Below, one piece after another: positions 41,419-50,404 of a stretch of 64,000 nt of DNA. The stretch's first letter is position 1, and every line of letters starts with the position of its first letter. Under the pieces are notes generated by a model. That model had not been told where the DNA came from, searched no databases, and was given only the letters and a program-made list of their open reading frames with translations. Origin of the DNA: Ponticaulis profundi (GTDB lineage Bacteria; Pseudomonadota; Alphaproteobacteria; Caulobacterales; Hyphomonadaceae); NCBI RefSeq assembly GCF_042659465.1, contig NZ_JBHSSW010000003.1, positions 248,001 to 312,000 of the forward strand, written 5' to 3'. Made by a program: the position numbers and the translations under genes.

Positions 41419-43020
41419 GTGTCTTCAGCTGACGGACGACTGACCAGAGAAGATATGGACGCCATGCCAACGCTGGCGGACATTCCACGCTTTCATGCCA
41501 AGCGTCGCCCGGATGCGATCGCTTTCAGCTTTGAGGGGCGTGATACCAGTTTTGCCGATTTTGATCGCCATACCAATCAGGTTGCGAACGCCCTGATTGC
41601 TGAGGGTGTGAAGAAGGGGCAGCGTCTCGCCTATATCGGCAAGAACTCTGACCATTATTTCGAGCTGTTTCTCGGCGCGACCAAGATGGGGGCGATCATC
41701 GTTCCGATCGGCTGGCGTCTCGCACCGGCGGAAATGGCCTTCATCATGTCTGACAGTCAGGCACCGCTTGTCTTCGTCGGCCCGGAAGTTGAAGGCGCTG
41801 TGAACAAGGCGCTCGGCCCGATGGACAAGCCGCCGAAAGCCATCCGCATGGAAGGCGAGGGCGAGGACATATTCATTGCCTGGCGCGGAAAACAGCCAAC
41901 CTCTGACCCTCAGGTCGAGATCAGCGAAAATGACATTGCCGTTCAGCTCTATACGTCTGGCACGACGGGCAACCCGAAAGGGGCGATGCTGACCCATCAC
42001 AACATGCTGGGTGGCCGCGCCGACGCGGTTGAATCCGGTATGGAATGGAATGAATGGGGCCCGGATGATGTGAGCCTTGTTGCGATGCCGGTTGGCCATA
42101 TTGGCGGTACGGGCTGGGGCGTTGTCGGGCTCTATAACGGCGCCAAGGGCGTTGTGGCGCGTGAATTCGATCCACACACCGTGCTCGACTTCATCGAAAA
42201 AGACCGCATCTCGAAAATGTTCATGGTGCCGGCTGCTCTGCAGATTGTGGTCAATCAGCCGAATGCGCGCGACGTCGATTATTCCCGCCTGAAATACATT
42301 CTGTACGGGGCATCTCCGATCCCGCTCGATCTGCTGCGCGAATGTATGGAAGTGTTCCAGTGCGGCTTCTGTCAGCAATACGGCATGACGGAAACCTGTG
42401 GCACGATCGTCTATCTGCCGCCGGAAGATCATGATCCGAATGGCAACCAACGCATGCGTTCTGCTGGCCTGCCTATGCCGGGCGTCGAGATCAAGATCAT
42501 CGACGAAGACGGACAGGAAGTGCCACGCAACACCGTTGGCGAAATCGCCATCAAATCCAAAGCGAACATGGCTGGATACTGGGGGCTGGAAGAAGCCACG
42601 GCCAAGACCATGGGCGCAGATGGATGGCTTCGGTCCGGCGACGCCGGCTACATGGACGAAGATGGCTATGTCTACATCCATGACCGGGTGAAGGACATGA
42701 TCATCTCCGGCGGTGAGAACATCTATCCGGCGGAAGTCGAAAACGCGGTTTACGGCCATCCGGATGTCGCTGAAGTTGCCATTATCGGTGTGCCAGACGA
42801 CAAATGGGGTGAAACGGTGAAGGCTGTTGTTGCGCCGAAACCGGGCACAAATCCGAGCGAAGCCGACATTATAGCGTTCGCGCGTGAGCGCATTGCCGGT
42901 TTCAAGGCGCCGAAAAGTGTTGATTTCATTGAAGCCTTGCCGCGCAATGCCTCTGGCAAGATTCTCAAGCGCCAACTGCGTGAGCCTTACTGGGCCGGTC
43001 GCGAGCGTGAAGTGAGCTAA
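41419..43020 (+). CDS. AMP-dependent acyl-CoA synthetase/ligase
   Basis: 533 aa from GTG 41419, which is spaced 6 nt from GGGAGGA (41406-41412); ATG 41404 or 41386 are possible but place the ribosome site inside the gene. ANL motifs: LYTSGTTGNPKGAMLTHHN, YGMTETCGTIVYLP, SGDAGYMDEDGYVYIHDR, and LPRNASGKILKRQLRE with the catalytic Lys. It activates a fatty or other carboxylic acid to the CoA ester. A 111-nt gap from the GST gene is the widest in this operon. Substrate unknown. Confidence 0.93.
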   Translation: MSSADGRLTREDMDAMPTLADIPRFHAKRRPDAIAFSFEGRDTSFADFDRHTNQVANALIAEGVKKGQRLAYIGKNSDHYFELFLGATKMGAIIVPIGWRLAPAEMAFIMSDSQAPLVFVGPEVEGAVNKALGPMDKPPKAIRMEGEGEDIFIAWRGKQPTSDPQVEISENDIAVQLYTSGTTGNPKGAMLTHHNMLGGRADAVESGMEWNEWGPDDVSLVAMPVGHIGGTGWGVVGLYNGAKGVVAREFDPHTVLDFIEKDRISKMFMVPAALQIVVNQPNARDVDYSRLKYILYGASPIPLDLLRECMEVFQCGFCQQYGMTETCGTIVYLPPEDHDPNGNQRMRSAGLPMPGVEIKIIDEDGQEVPRNTVGEIAIKSKANMAGYWGLEEATAKTMGADGWLRSGDAGYMDEDGYVYIHDRVKDMIISGGENIYPAEVENAVYGHPDVAEVAIIGVPDDKWGETVKAVVAPKPGTNPSEADIIAFARERIAGFKAPKSVDFIEALPRNASGKILKRQLREPYWAGREREVS

Positions 43021-43051
43021 AGAAAAGAACGAGTGTTAGGGAAAACGGAAC

Positions 43052-44029
43052 ATGGGTATCAAAACCAGATTTACGGAAACCTTCGGGATTGAACATCCAA
43101 TCGCGCAAGGTGGTATGCAGTGGGTTGGCAAGGCGGAGCTTGTTGCACCGGTTGCGAATGCAGGTGCGCTTGGCTTTCTGACGGCGCTGACGCAGCCGAC
43201 ACCGGAAGATCTCGCCAAAGAGATCGCACGCACGAAGGAAATGACGGACAAGCCATTTGGCGTGAACCTCACCATTCTGCCAGCGATCACCCCGCCACCT
43301 TATGCAGAATATCGTCAGGCCATCATCGAAGGCGGCATCAAGATCGTCGAAACGGCTGGTTATAAGCCGCAGGAACATATCGACCATTTCAAAGAGCATG
43401 GCATCAAGATCATCCACAAATGTACGGCTGTGCGTCACGCTCTGTCGGCGGAACGCATGGGCGCGGATGCGATCTCGATTGACGGCTTTGAGTGCGCAGG
43501 TCACCCGGGCGAGGATGATATTCCTGGTCTGGTTCTGATCCCGGCTGCGGCCAACAAGGTCAAGGTTCCGATGCTCGCCTCCGGTGGTATCGGCGATGCG
43601 CGCGGCTTGGTCGCGGCGCTCGCGCTCGGTGCAGACGGCGTGAATATGGGCACACGTTTCTGTGTGACCAAGGAAGCGCCAATCCATGAGTCCTTCAAAC
43701 GCCAGATGGTCGAGAATGACGAACGGGCGACCAACCTGATTTTCCGCACGCTGCACAACACGGCGCGCGTCATGAAGAATGCTGTTTCCGACGAGGTTGT
43801 TGCCATTGAACGCAAGGGCGGCGCCAAGTTTGAGGACGTTCAGCACCTCGTCGCAGGCAAGCGTGGCCAGCAGGCGATGGCGGACGGCGATACCGATGGC
43901 GGTATCTGGTCGGCCGGTACGGTTCAGGGCATCATTGATGACATTCCAACCGTGCACGAACTGATCGATCGCATGGTCTCTGAAGCGGAAGCCATTATCA
44001 AATCGCGCCTGGAAGGCATGGTCTCTTAA
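43052..44029 (+). CDS. nitronate monooxygenase / NADH:quinone reductase-like flavoprotein
   Basis: 325 aa FMN TIM-barrel protein. IEHPIAQGGMQWVGKAELV (FMN site), FGVNLTILP, DGFECAGHPGEDDIPG and ASGGIGDARGLVAALALGADGVNMGTRF. The AGHPGEDD variant is closer to the Pseudomonas PA1024-type NADH:quinone reductases, originally misannotated as nitronate monooxygenase, than to true class I enzymes; this is from recall of the family. It is the last gene of the MpaB operon and precedes a strong terminator. It could regenerate flavin or quinone for the oxidative steps. Confidence 0.9.
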   Translation: MGIKTRFTETFGIEHPIAQGGMQWVGKAELVAPVANAGALGFLTALTQPTPEDLAKEIARTKEMTDKPFGVNLTILPAITPPPYAEYRQAIIEGGIKIVETAGYKPQEHIDHFKEHGIKIIHKCTAVRHALSAERMGADAISIDGFECAGHPGEDDIPGLVLIPAAANKVKVPMLASGGIGDARGLVAALALGADGVNMGTRFCVTKEAPIHESFKRQMVENDERATNLIFRTLHNTARVMKNAVSDEVVAIERKGGAKFEDVQHLVAGKRGQQAMADGDTDGGIWSAGTVQGIIDDIPTVHELIDRMVSEAEAIIKSRLEGMVS

Positions 44030-44061
44030 CCCCTGAGATCACTGCTCTGACAGACAGATAG

Positions 44062-44090
44062 AGCCGCCTGAGCGATCAGGCGGCTTTTTT
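44062..44090 (+). terminator. strong intrinsic terminator of the MpaB operon
   Basis: AGCCGCCTGA (44062-44071), loop GCGA, TCAGGCGGCT (44076-44085), followed by a run of T to 44090. Perfect 10-bp stem. Confidence 0.93.
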
Positions 44091-44127
44091 ACGTCCGGTT
44101 TTCTGGTGCGCAGCTGTCGGCAGGCAT

Positions 44128-44158
44128 AAAAAACCCCGGTCTCTTGTGGAGACCGGGG
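44128..44158 (-). terminator. intrinsic terminator of the TonB receptor gene
   Basis: CCCCGGTCTC (44134-44143) and GAGACCGGGG (44149-44158) form a perfect 10-bp stem. On the minus strand it is followed by TTTTTT (44133-44128). It lies ~96 nt beyond the receptor stop, back to back with the plus-strand terminator. Confidence 0.9.
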
Positions 44159-44254
44159 GAGTTTCTACCTTTCAGGAGGTCAGTTGAGTGTAGGGAGGAA
44201 ACCCCTCCTGAGAAGACATTGTGTGTTCAGTCCCCCTCCGACGGGGCGGTCTGC

Positions 44255-46837
44255 TTAGTATGTGTAGCTCAGTGACAGACCGAAGGTGCGAGGCTTACCG
44301 GCAAAGCGGATCACCGTGTTCGCGTTCGAGATCACCTGCTGCCAGTAATACTCGTCGGTCAGGTTCTTGCCCCACAGGCTGACTTTCCATTTGTCATCCA
44401 GCGTGTAGAGGCCGATTGAGCCGTTCAGCGTGCCGTATGCGTCGATGTCATACAGCTCATCATCCGGGCTGCTTGCTGTTGAGTCACTCTGCCAGCGGCC
44501 GCTGAGAGATGCTTCGAGACCCCAGTTCGGAGACACTTCGCGGTCATAGATCAGAGACAGGCTGAGTGTTTCTTCCGGGCTGTAGAGGAATGGGTCGCCC
44601 TCACGATTGATCGGCGTACCGAACGTATCGAAGGTTTCGAAGCTGCCATACTCTGTGTGCAGGAAGGTTGCACCTGCGATCGCTGTCAGGCTGTCAAAGA
44701 CGAGCCAGGTCAGTTCGCCGTCAAAGCCGTAAGCCTTGCCGCTTGGTGCGTTCTGCAGCTGTGACAGAGCGCGGTAGATCGGGTCCGGGAAGTAGGTCGA
44801 AACCTGCTTGTCTTCATAATCATAGTAGAAGACAGACGCGTTCGCCTGCATGCGGCCGTTCAGCAGACCGGCTTTCACACCCAGTTCGTAAGCCAGCAGG
44901 CTTTCCTGAGTTGCCGGGAAGTTCTGCTCGGCTTTTGATGCGGCGTTCACAGGAACCGATGCACCCTTATAGCCCTGTGATACCGAAGCGAAGAGCAGCA
45001 GATCGTCGAAACGCTCTGGTGTGTAATTCGCAACGACGCGCCAGGAAACATTGTCCTCGGTCAGATCGGAGACGACCGGGCCGAAGGCATTGTTGGTTTC
45101 GCTATAAGTGTTACAGCCATTTTCTTCGAGCGCAGCCGGTGGCACAGCGAGACCGTAAAGACCGGTGAAGAAGACGCGGTTGAAGACGTTCACGTTTGGC
45201 TGCATGGAGCCGTTAATGTCGCCGGAGCAACCAACATAGTCCTGGCTGTCTTCCGTGTAGCGAACACCGGTTGTCAGCGTCAGTTCTGGAGAGATATCCC
45301 AGTCTGCGTTTGCAAAGATACTCCAGGTCGTCGTCTCGAACTCACCAATGTCATAGTAAGTCTGGAACGAGTTCAGAAGCTCAGCCGCCGTGTATGGCGC
45401 GCCGGTTTCCGGGTCGATATTCATCGCAGCAACCAGACCTGCAATCTCTGGCGGGAAGCCGAGCTGGGTCGGGTCAACCGTCAGAAGATAAGCGGCCGTG
45501 CTGACAAAGTTCGAGTTGGCATTGTCACGCAAATTGGTCTGGTTGGAGTCCGTGATCTCATCCTTGCCGTAATAGGCGCCGACGAGCCAGCTTGCGATGC
45601 CGGTCTCACCTTCGAGACGAATTTCCTGGCTGAGGGATTCGATTTCACCATCAATATCCTGGGTCAGGATCTGGAATGGCGCACCTGACCAGTCGAGCAT
45701 GGATTCACGTTCCAGCTTGTTATAGCCGGTCAGCGAAACAACGCGCATGCCATTGTCGAACTCATAGTTGAGGCCGAGTTTTACAGCATCGAAACGGGAA
45801 TCTTCTTCCAGTGGACCTTCGAGGCCTGGAACACCGCCAACGGTGGCTTCGCGTCGAGCACGAGGCGCCCAGTCAGCATCTTCGCCAGAGGTTGGCTGGT
45901 TGTTCTGGATGAAGTCCAGTAGACCTGGCTCCAGGAAGCCGGACGCTGTAGATGGCCCGTTTGTGCCAGGAACAATGAAGAATGGGTTTGTGTTTGGTGT
46001 CAGACCGATGGCTTGTCCGCCGAGCGTGTCTGACTTGTTCAGCCAGCCATTATAAGAGAAATCGACGTCGAACATTGGCGTTGGCTGCCATGCGAGCGCG
46101 AGACGATAGCCGGTCTTGTCGACCTTACCGCGTGTCTCGTCATGCGACATGGATTTCTGCCAGCCTTCGGCGCTTGTTTCCTGACGGAACGCAAAGCGCG
46201 CCTGGAAGGTGTCGCTGATTGGCAGGTTCATCATGCCTTCATAGTTGAAGGTCTGGTAGTTGCCGAGGTCGGCCTTCAGGCTTGCTTCAAACTCTTCAGA
46301 TGGCTTGTTCGTGACGACGTTGAACAGACCAGCCGTTGTGTTGCGACCGAACAGAGTCCCCTGAGGTCCTTTCAGAACCTCAATCCGTTCAATGTCGAAC
46401 ACCGGGCCGGAGTTCATGATCGGGTATGGATAAGCAACTTCGTCGACATATGTACCGACCGTAGAGGTCGCTGACATGTTGATCGTGTTGAAGCCGATAC
46501 CGCGCAGCGTGTAAGTCGGAACGCCCTGATAGCTCTGAGACACGGTGAAACTTGGTACCAGAGATTGCAGATCGTCGACGCTGTTGACGCGCAGCGTGTC
46601 CATTTGTTCTGCACCAAAGGCCTGGATGGCCATCGGAACGTCGTTCGCAGATTCTTCGCGACGTTGCGCCGTCACAGTGACGGTGGTCAGTTTCATGGAT
46701 TGATCGGCTTCAGGCTCAGCAGCTGCCGGGGCTGCTTCTGCTTCGGTGGCTTCCTGCGCAAGCGCCGGGGAAACCGAAGCGAATGTCATGACGGACGCAC
46801 TCGCCAGCAGGAGCTGGCGAAGGTAATTCGATGGCAT
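44255..46837 (-). CDS. TonB-dependent receptor
   Basis: 860 aa with GGGAGGAG ribosome site. Signal peptide MPSNYLRQLLLASASVMTFASVSPALAQ, Ala/Glu-rich linker, VTVTAQRREESANDVP, plug GVPTYTLRGIGFNT and IEVLKGPQGTLFGRNTTAG, and a long barrel ending in aromatic LSLSYTY. Large receptor of the sphingomonad type, presumably for a hydrophobic or complex organic substrate. It is 122 nt after the acyl-CoA dehydrogenase gene on the same strand and converges with the MpaB operon. The mRNA leader can form a hairpin just before the ribosome site. Confidence 0.95.
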   Translation of the reverse strand: MPSNYLRQLLLASASVMTFASVSPALAQEATEAEAAPAAAEPEADQSMKLTTVTVTAQRREESANDVPMAIQAFGAEQMDTLRVNSVDDLQSLVPSFTVSQSYQGVPTYTLRGIGFNTINMSATSTVGTYVDEVAYPYPIMNSGPVFDIERIEVLKGPQGTLFGRNTTAGLFNVVTNKPSEEFEASLKADLGNYQTFNYEGMMNLPISDTFQARFAFRQETSAEGWQKSMSHDETRGKVDKTGYRLALAWQPTPMFDVDFSYNGWLNKSDTLGGQAIGLTPNTNPFFIVPGTNGPSTASGFLEPGLLDFIQNNQPTSGEDADWAPRARREATVGGVPGLEGPLEEDSRFDAVKLGLNYEFDNGMRVVSLTGYNKLERESMLDWSGAPFQILTQDIDGEIESLSQEIRLEGETGIASWLVGAYYGKDEITDSNQTNLRDNANSNFVSTAAYLLTVDPTQLGFPPEIAGLVAAMNIDPETGAPYTAAELLNSFQTYYDIGEFETTTWSIFANADWDISPELTLTTGVRYTEDSQDYVGCSGDINGSMQPNVNVFNRVFFTGLYGLAVPPAALEENGCNTYSETNNAFGPVVSDLTEDNVSWRVVANYTPERFDDLLLFASVSQGYKGASVPVNAASKAEQNFPATQESLLAYELGVKAGLLNGRMQANASVFYYDYEDKQVSTYFPDPIYRALSQLQNAPSGKAYGFDGELTWLVFDSLTAIAGATFLHTEYGSFETFDTFGTPINREGDPFLYSPEETLSLSLIYDREVSPNWGLEASLSGRWQSDSTASSPDDELYDIDAYGTLNGSIGLYTLDDKWKVSLWGKNLTDEYYWQQVISNANTVIRFAGKPRTFGLSLSYTY

Positions 46838-46851
46838 AATTTTCTCCTCCC

Positions 46852-46879
46852 AAAAGCCATTATTTATTTGGTGGCTTTT
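46852..46879 (-). promoter_or_regulatory. hairpin in the TonB receptor leader
   Basis: AAAAGCCA (46852-46859) and TGGCTTTT (46872-46879) can pair (8 bp, 12-nt AT-rich loop). On the minus strand the 3' arm ends in TTTT one nucleotide before GGGAGGAG. It could attenuate transcription or cover the ribosome site, but no ligand or leader peptide is visible. Confidence 0.35.
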
Positions 46880-46959
46880 TGATACTCTATCCTTGCGGGA
46901 ACTTATTTTCTACGCAAGCTATCAAGATCAACAGGTGTAACCCCTGCTTGTTTTCTTGA

Positions 46960-48144
46960 TTATTTCAGGCCCAATACAGCTTTTGCTATAATGTTTCGCT
47001 GGACCTCATTCGAACCGCCATAAATCGAAGCGGCGCGATTGTTCAGATAACGCGGCATGATGGTGACCATGTTTTCCGGTCCCACAGGCGTTTCATTGCT
47101 CGATGGATCAAGTGCCTGGATCTGAGCGACACCCGTGTATGTGCCGGAGATCGCGACGGCGAGCTCATCCACCATCTGCATGGTTTCGGTCCGCTGCATT
47201 TTGAGCATGGAGGCTGCTGGCCCCGGATTGTTGCCGCTTGAAACAGCAGCAAGCACGCGTTGCTCTGTCATCTTGATCGCTTCAACGCGAATTTCGGCTT
47301 CAGCCAGGCGGCGTTTCAGGGCCGCATCATCGGGTGCCTGATCCTTCAGGATCTTGCGGGCGCGTTTGACGGAGACTTCCAGACCCGCCGAAGAGCCACC
47401 GCTGCGTTCAAACTCGAGCAGGTATTTGGCGACGGACCAGCCATCATTCTCTTCGCCCAGACGGCCTGATTTCGGGACGCGGACATTGTCGAAGAAGACC
47501 TGATTGACTTCATGCTCGCCTGCCAGCGTGATGATCGGATCGACCTTGATGCCCGGCGTGTCCATTTCCAGCAGAAGGAAGGTGATGCCTTGCTGGGGTT
47601 TGCCGTCAGCCTTGGTGCGGACCAGGCAGAACATGCGGTTGGCGTGATGGGCGTGTGTCGTCCAGATCTTCGTGCCGTTCAGGATATAGTCGTCGCCATC
47701 TGATTCCGCCTTGAGCGACAGGCTGGCGAGATCGGAACCGGAGCCCGGCTCGGAATAGCCCTGGCACCAATAGTCTTCACCAGCGAGGATGCGCGGCAGA
47801 TAGAAATTCTTCTGCTCTTCGGTACCGTATCCAATGATGCATGGGCCAACCATGTTGAGGCCCATCGGCGCGAGCGATGGGGCGCCAGCCAGTGCATACT
47901 CGGTTTCATAGATATAACGCTGAACCTCGGTCCAGCCTGTGCCGCCATATTTCTTCGGCCAGCCCGGTGCGACCCAGCCTTTCTTGTGCAGGATTTTCTG
48001 CCATTCGAGGCTGTATTCCGGTTCCATGAAGACGCTGGTCGCCAGTTTTCCGGCGCGCGCGAGCTTGTCTGTCAGGTTCTCGGCAAAGAATGTTCGCACT
48101 TCTTCACGGAATTCGAGATCTTCAGGCGTCAGGTCGAGATTCAT
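46960..48144 (-). CDS. acyl-CoA dehydrogenase
   Basis: 394 aa. LDLTPEDLEFREEVRTFFAENLTDKL, GWVAPGWPKKYGGTGW, WCQGYSEPGSGSDLASL, NGTKIWTTHAHHANRMFCLV, and C-terminal SIYGGSNEVQRNIIAKAVLGL. It is the close paralogue of the operon gene at 39281-40489; PimC-type dehydrogenases of this kind often act as two-gene heteromers, so the two could pair. It is divergent from the LuxR-type regulator across the 48179-48206 repeat and probably co-transcribed with the TonB receptor. Confidence 0.94.
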   Translation of the reverse strand: MNLDLTPEDLEFREEVRTFFAENLTDKLARAGKLATSVFMEPEYSLEWQKILHKKGWVAPGWPKKYGGTGWTEVQRYIYETEYALAGAPSLAPMGLNMVGPCIIGYGTEEQKNFYLPRILAGEDYWCQGYSEPGSGSDLASLSLKAESDGDDYILNGTKIWTTHAHHANRMFCLVRTKADGKPQQGITFLLLEMDTPGIKVDPIITLAGEHEVNQVFFDNVRVPKSGRLGEENDGWSVAKYLLEFERSGGSSAGLEVSVKRARKILKDQAPDDAALKRRLAEAEIRVEAIKMTEQRVLAAVSSGNNPGPAASMLKMQRTETMQMVDELAVAISGTYTGVAQIQALDPSSNETPVGPENMVTIMPRYLNNRAASIYGGSNEVQRNIIAKAVLGLK

Positions 48145-48178
48145 GGCGTTTTCAATTCTTATTCCCTGTTATACAGCT

Positions 48179-48206
48179 CTCAAATTGAAACGCGCTTCAA
48201 TTTGAG
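48179..48206. promoter_or_regulatory. 28-bp inverted repeat in LuxR/acyl-CoA dehydrogenase divergent promoter
   Basis: CTCAAATTGAA (48179-48189) and TTCAATTTGAG (48196-48206) are perfect 11-bp inverted arms around ACGCGC. The centres of the arms are 17 bp apart, suitable for a dimer. It lies between the acyl-CoA dehydrogenase start (48144) and the LuxR-type start (48240). It is a candidate operator for that LuxR protein. It could fold as a hairpin but is not followed by a T-run, so it is not a terminator. Confidence 0.7.
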
Positions 48207-48239
48207 GCAACCTCATAATACCGATAGGGAGACGTGATT

Positions 48240-49004
48240 ATGACGGGCGAACCAGACAGCGCCGCGCGCAGTGAGGACGAATCCCGCTTGCAGGCGATGG
48301 CGGATAAAATCGCAGACATCGGTGCGGAAATGGGGCTCCCTTTCATTGCGGTGAGCGCCGACATTTCCGACCCTGATCCCATGCTGGACGCGAATGGAGT
48401 GCCTTTCGCCGAATCCCGTTTTCGCTGGATTGATCCGGATCTGGTGTACTGGAAGGATCGTTCCTTCGCGCTGCGATCCGACGTTTTGCGCACGTGTCGG
48501 CTGGTCGCAGAGCCTTTCTATCTGATGGATGGACAGGCCTATAGCTGGCGTCACATCAACGCGCTTGAAGATGTTGATCTGACAAAGGCGAGCAAGCTGT
48601 ATGGCATGCGCTCATCTGTTGTTTGTCCCTGCCACCTGCCTTTGGGAGTGATCGGTGCCATTGTCTGGGGCAGCGATACGCTGATTGAGGAGCTGCCGGC
48701 TTTCTTCAAGGCGCACGCCGAAGAGCTTCACATCCTCGCTTTGAAGTTCATCGCGACCTATCGCGATATGCGGCTTGAGCGGCGCACGCATCTGGACGAG
48801 GAACTGACCCGCCGGGAAATTCAGTGTCTGAAATGGGCCGCCGCAGGCAAAACGGACGCAGAGATTGCCGTGATTGTCGGTATTTCAGCGCCAACCGTTC
48901 GGTTTCACCTGACCAATGCCAGCCGGAAGCTCGGCGTTTCCGGGCGGACGCAGGCGATCCACCGGGCGACAAAGCTTGGATATGTTGGCGCTGTGACAGC
49001 CTGA
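48240..49004 (+). CDS. LuxR-family transcriptional regulator with autoinducer-binding-like domain
   Basis: 254 aa from ATG 48240 with GGGAG ribosome site (GTG 48234 is too close to it). The N-terminal domain resembles the LuxR ligand-binding fold: WIDPDLVYWKDRSFALR, EPFYLMDGQAYSWR and a Cys-rich VVCPCHLPLG. The C-terminal GerE HTH is complete: LTRREIQCLKWAAAGKTDAEIAVIVGISAPTVRFHLTNASRKLG. No luxI synthase is in the window, so it is a LuxR solo candidate. Its target is plausibly the divergent acyl-CoA dehydrogenase/receptor unit via the nearby repeat. Confidence 0.9.
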   Translation: MTGEPDSAARSEDESRLQAMADKIADIGAEMGLPFIAVSADISDPDPMLDANGVPFAESRFRWIDPDLVYWKDRSFALRSDVLRTCRLVAEPFYLMDGQAYSWRHINALEDVDLTKASKLYGMRSSVVCPCHLPLGVIGAIVWGSDTLIEELPAFFKAHAEELHILALKFIATYRDMRLERRTHLDEELTRREIQCLKWAAAGKTDAEIAVIVGISAPTVRFHLTNASRKLGVSGRTQAIHRATKLGYVGAVTA

Positions 49005-49085
49005 CCCGGACCGGGCGCGCAAACTGGTCGGACTTTTGCAAAGGGAGGGGACATACACCTTTCTCTTGATACGTCTGGTTTGCAA

Positions 49086-50366
49086 ATGTCCAATACTGAC
49101 ACGCTTTACACCGACAGTACGCCTGCTGAGCGCAAACGTTCTGCCCTGTCCCGCTTCTGGAATGCGCTGATTGAGGGGATGACCCCGCCGCCGTCTCCGT
49201 CTCTGGATAAATCCACATCCCTGCGTATTCGCATTGCCCGCCCCATGTGTATTTTCTTCATGGTGCTGGTGCATGTGAACCCGGGCGTGGCCGAGGTTGA
49301 TCTGGCGACCCATGGTGTGCGTCTGGCAGACTGGGTCCGGTATTTCTTTGCAGATGGCGTTGGCCGGACGAGCATTGGCCTTCTGGCGATTGTCTCCGGC
49401 TTCCTCGCCATTTCGACTGCGCGGGTGTTCCCGTTCGGCAAATTTGCCATGAAACGTGTGCGGAGCCTGCTCATCCCGATGGTCGTGTGGAGCGCGCTTC
49501 TGCTGATGGCCTATATTGCAGGCGATCAGGTGCAGCCCGGCTATCTGGAACATCAGGTCGGTGAGGCGTTTGCCTGGTCACACATTCCGAACTGGCTGTT
49601 CGGGATTACTGATCACCCGGCAAACTTCCCGCTTGGCTTTTTGCGTGACCTGTTCATCTGCGCGCTACTGACCCCGGTCATTGTGCTGGCCATGCGCAAA
49701 TTTGCACTACCGGTTCTGGCGGTTCTGTTTGTTCTGATGGTCACACATGCACCATCGCCTTTCCTCGGAAACAACATTCCGCTCTTCTATTCGATGGGTA
49801 TCTGGTTCGCGCTGAATGGTCAGACCATGGAGCGCTGGATTGATCGCCATGCTGGCAAGGTCATTCTGGCATTCGTCATTTATGCGCTGAGCCTCACCAC
49901 GATGAGCTTTCAGGTTCAGCTGCACCCGAATGAGGGGCTGGAGCCGATCTTTACAGGCCTGATGGAAGTGGAACGCCTGTTCGGTGCGGCAGCTTTCTGG
50001 GCGATTGCGGGCATGATCCTGAAGACCAACTGGAAGAGCCTGATCACACGATTGGAGCCTTTCGCCTTCTTCGTGTTCTGCAGTCACATCTTCCTGACAA
50101 CCATGCTGTGGATGCCGTTCAAATTCCTGGTGGGTGACTATTATCACCCGGCCTATCTGGTCTTCTTCTTCCTGTGCCCGGTGCTGACCTTTGGGCTGGC
50201 AATTGTCGGCGCGCTGATGCTGGGCAAGCTGATGCCGCCAGTATCTGCCGTTCTGAACGGTGGGCGTCCGCTGCCGAAGCACGCCATTGGCGATCTGTTC
50301 CGCGCGCCGGATGCGGCTGTGAAGCTGCCAAAAGAGCCGGTTGGTTCCAAATCGGTCTTCAACTGA
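49086..50366 (+). CDS. acyltransferase family (OpgC/OafA-like) membrane protein
   Basis: 426 aa from ATG 49086, with about ten membrane helices and a Pro/Ser-rich cytoplasmic start. RIRIARPMCIFFMVLVHVNPG resembles the Acyltransferase_3 TM1 region with a catalytic His (LVHVN). VFCSHIFLTTMLWMPF comes late in the protein. Members transfer acyl or succinyl groups to glucans, O-antigen or other sugars at the inner membrane. The acceptor is unknown. It follows the LuxR-type gene by 81 nt and could be co-regulated. Confidence 0.82.
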   Translation: MSNTDTLYTDSTPAERKRSALSRFWNALIEGMTPPPSPSLDKSTSLRIRIARPMCIFFMVLVHVNPGVAEVDLATHGVRLADWVRYFFADGVGRTSIGLLAIVSGFLAISTARVFPFGKFAMKRVRSLLIPMVVWSALLLMAYIAGDQVQPGYLEHQVGEAFAWSHIPNWLFGITDHPANFPLGFLRDLFICALLTPVIVLAMRKFALPVLAVLFVLMVTHAPSPFLGNNIPLFYSMGIWFALNGQTMERWIDRHAGKVILAFVIYALSLTTMSFQVQLHPNEGLEPIFTGLMEVERLFGAAAFWAIAGMILKTNWKSLITRLEPFAFFVFCSHIFLTTMLWMPFKFLVGDYYHPAYLVFFFLCPVLTFGLAIVGALMLGKLMPPVSAVLNGGRPLPKHAIGDLFRAPDAAVKLPKEPVGSKSVFN

Positions 50367-50374
50367 TCGAAACG

Positions 50375-50404
50375 AAAAGCGCTCCAGTCCGGAGCGCTTT
50401 TTTT
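50375..50404. terminator. bidirectional terminator, acyltransferase and tadG-like genes
   Basis: AAAAGCGCTCC (50375-50385) and GGAGCGCTTTT (50391-50401) form a stem with T-run to 50404; A-run on the other side. Serves both convergent genes; the T-run overlaps the stop of the minus-strand gene. Confidence 0.92.

Noticed and set aside
41425..42975. 516-aa minus-strand open frame
   Set aside because: Antisense shadow of the acyl-CoA ligase; Arg/His/Asp-rich nonsense composition, no motif, no ribosome site.
43052..44029. certain nitronate monooxygenase
   Set aside because: The AGHPGEDD variant fits the NADH:quinone reductase-like group better, so the activity is left open.
48179..48206. intrinsic terminator
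   Set aside because: No T-run on either side and located between divergent starts, so an operator is more likely.
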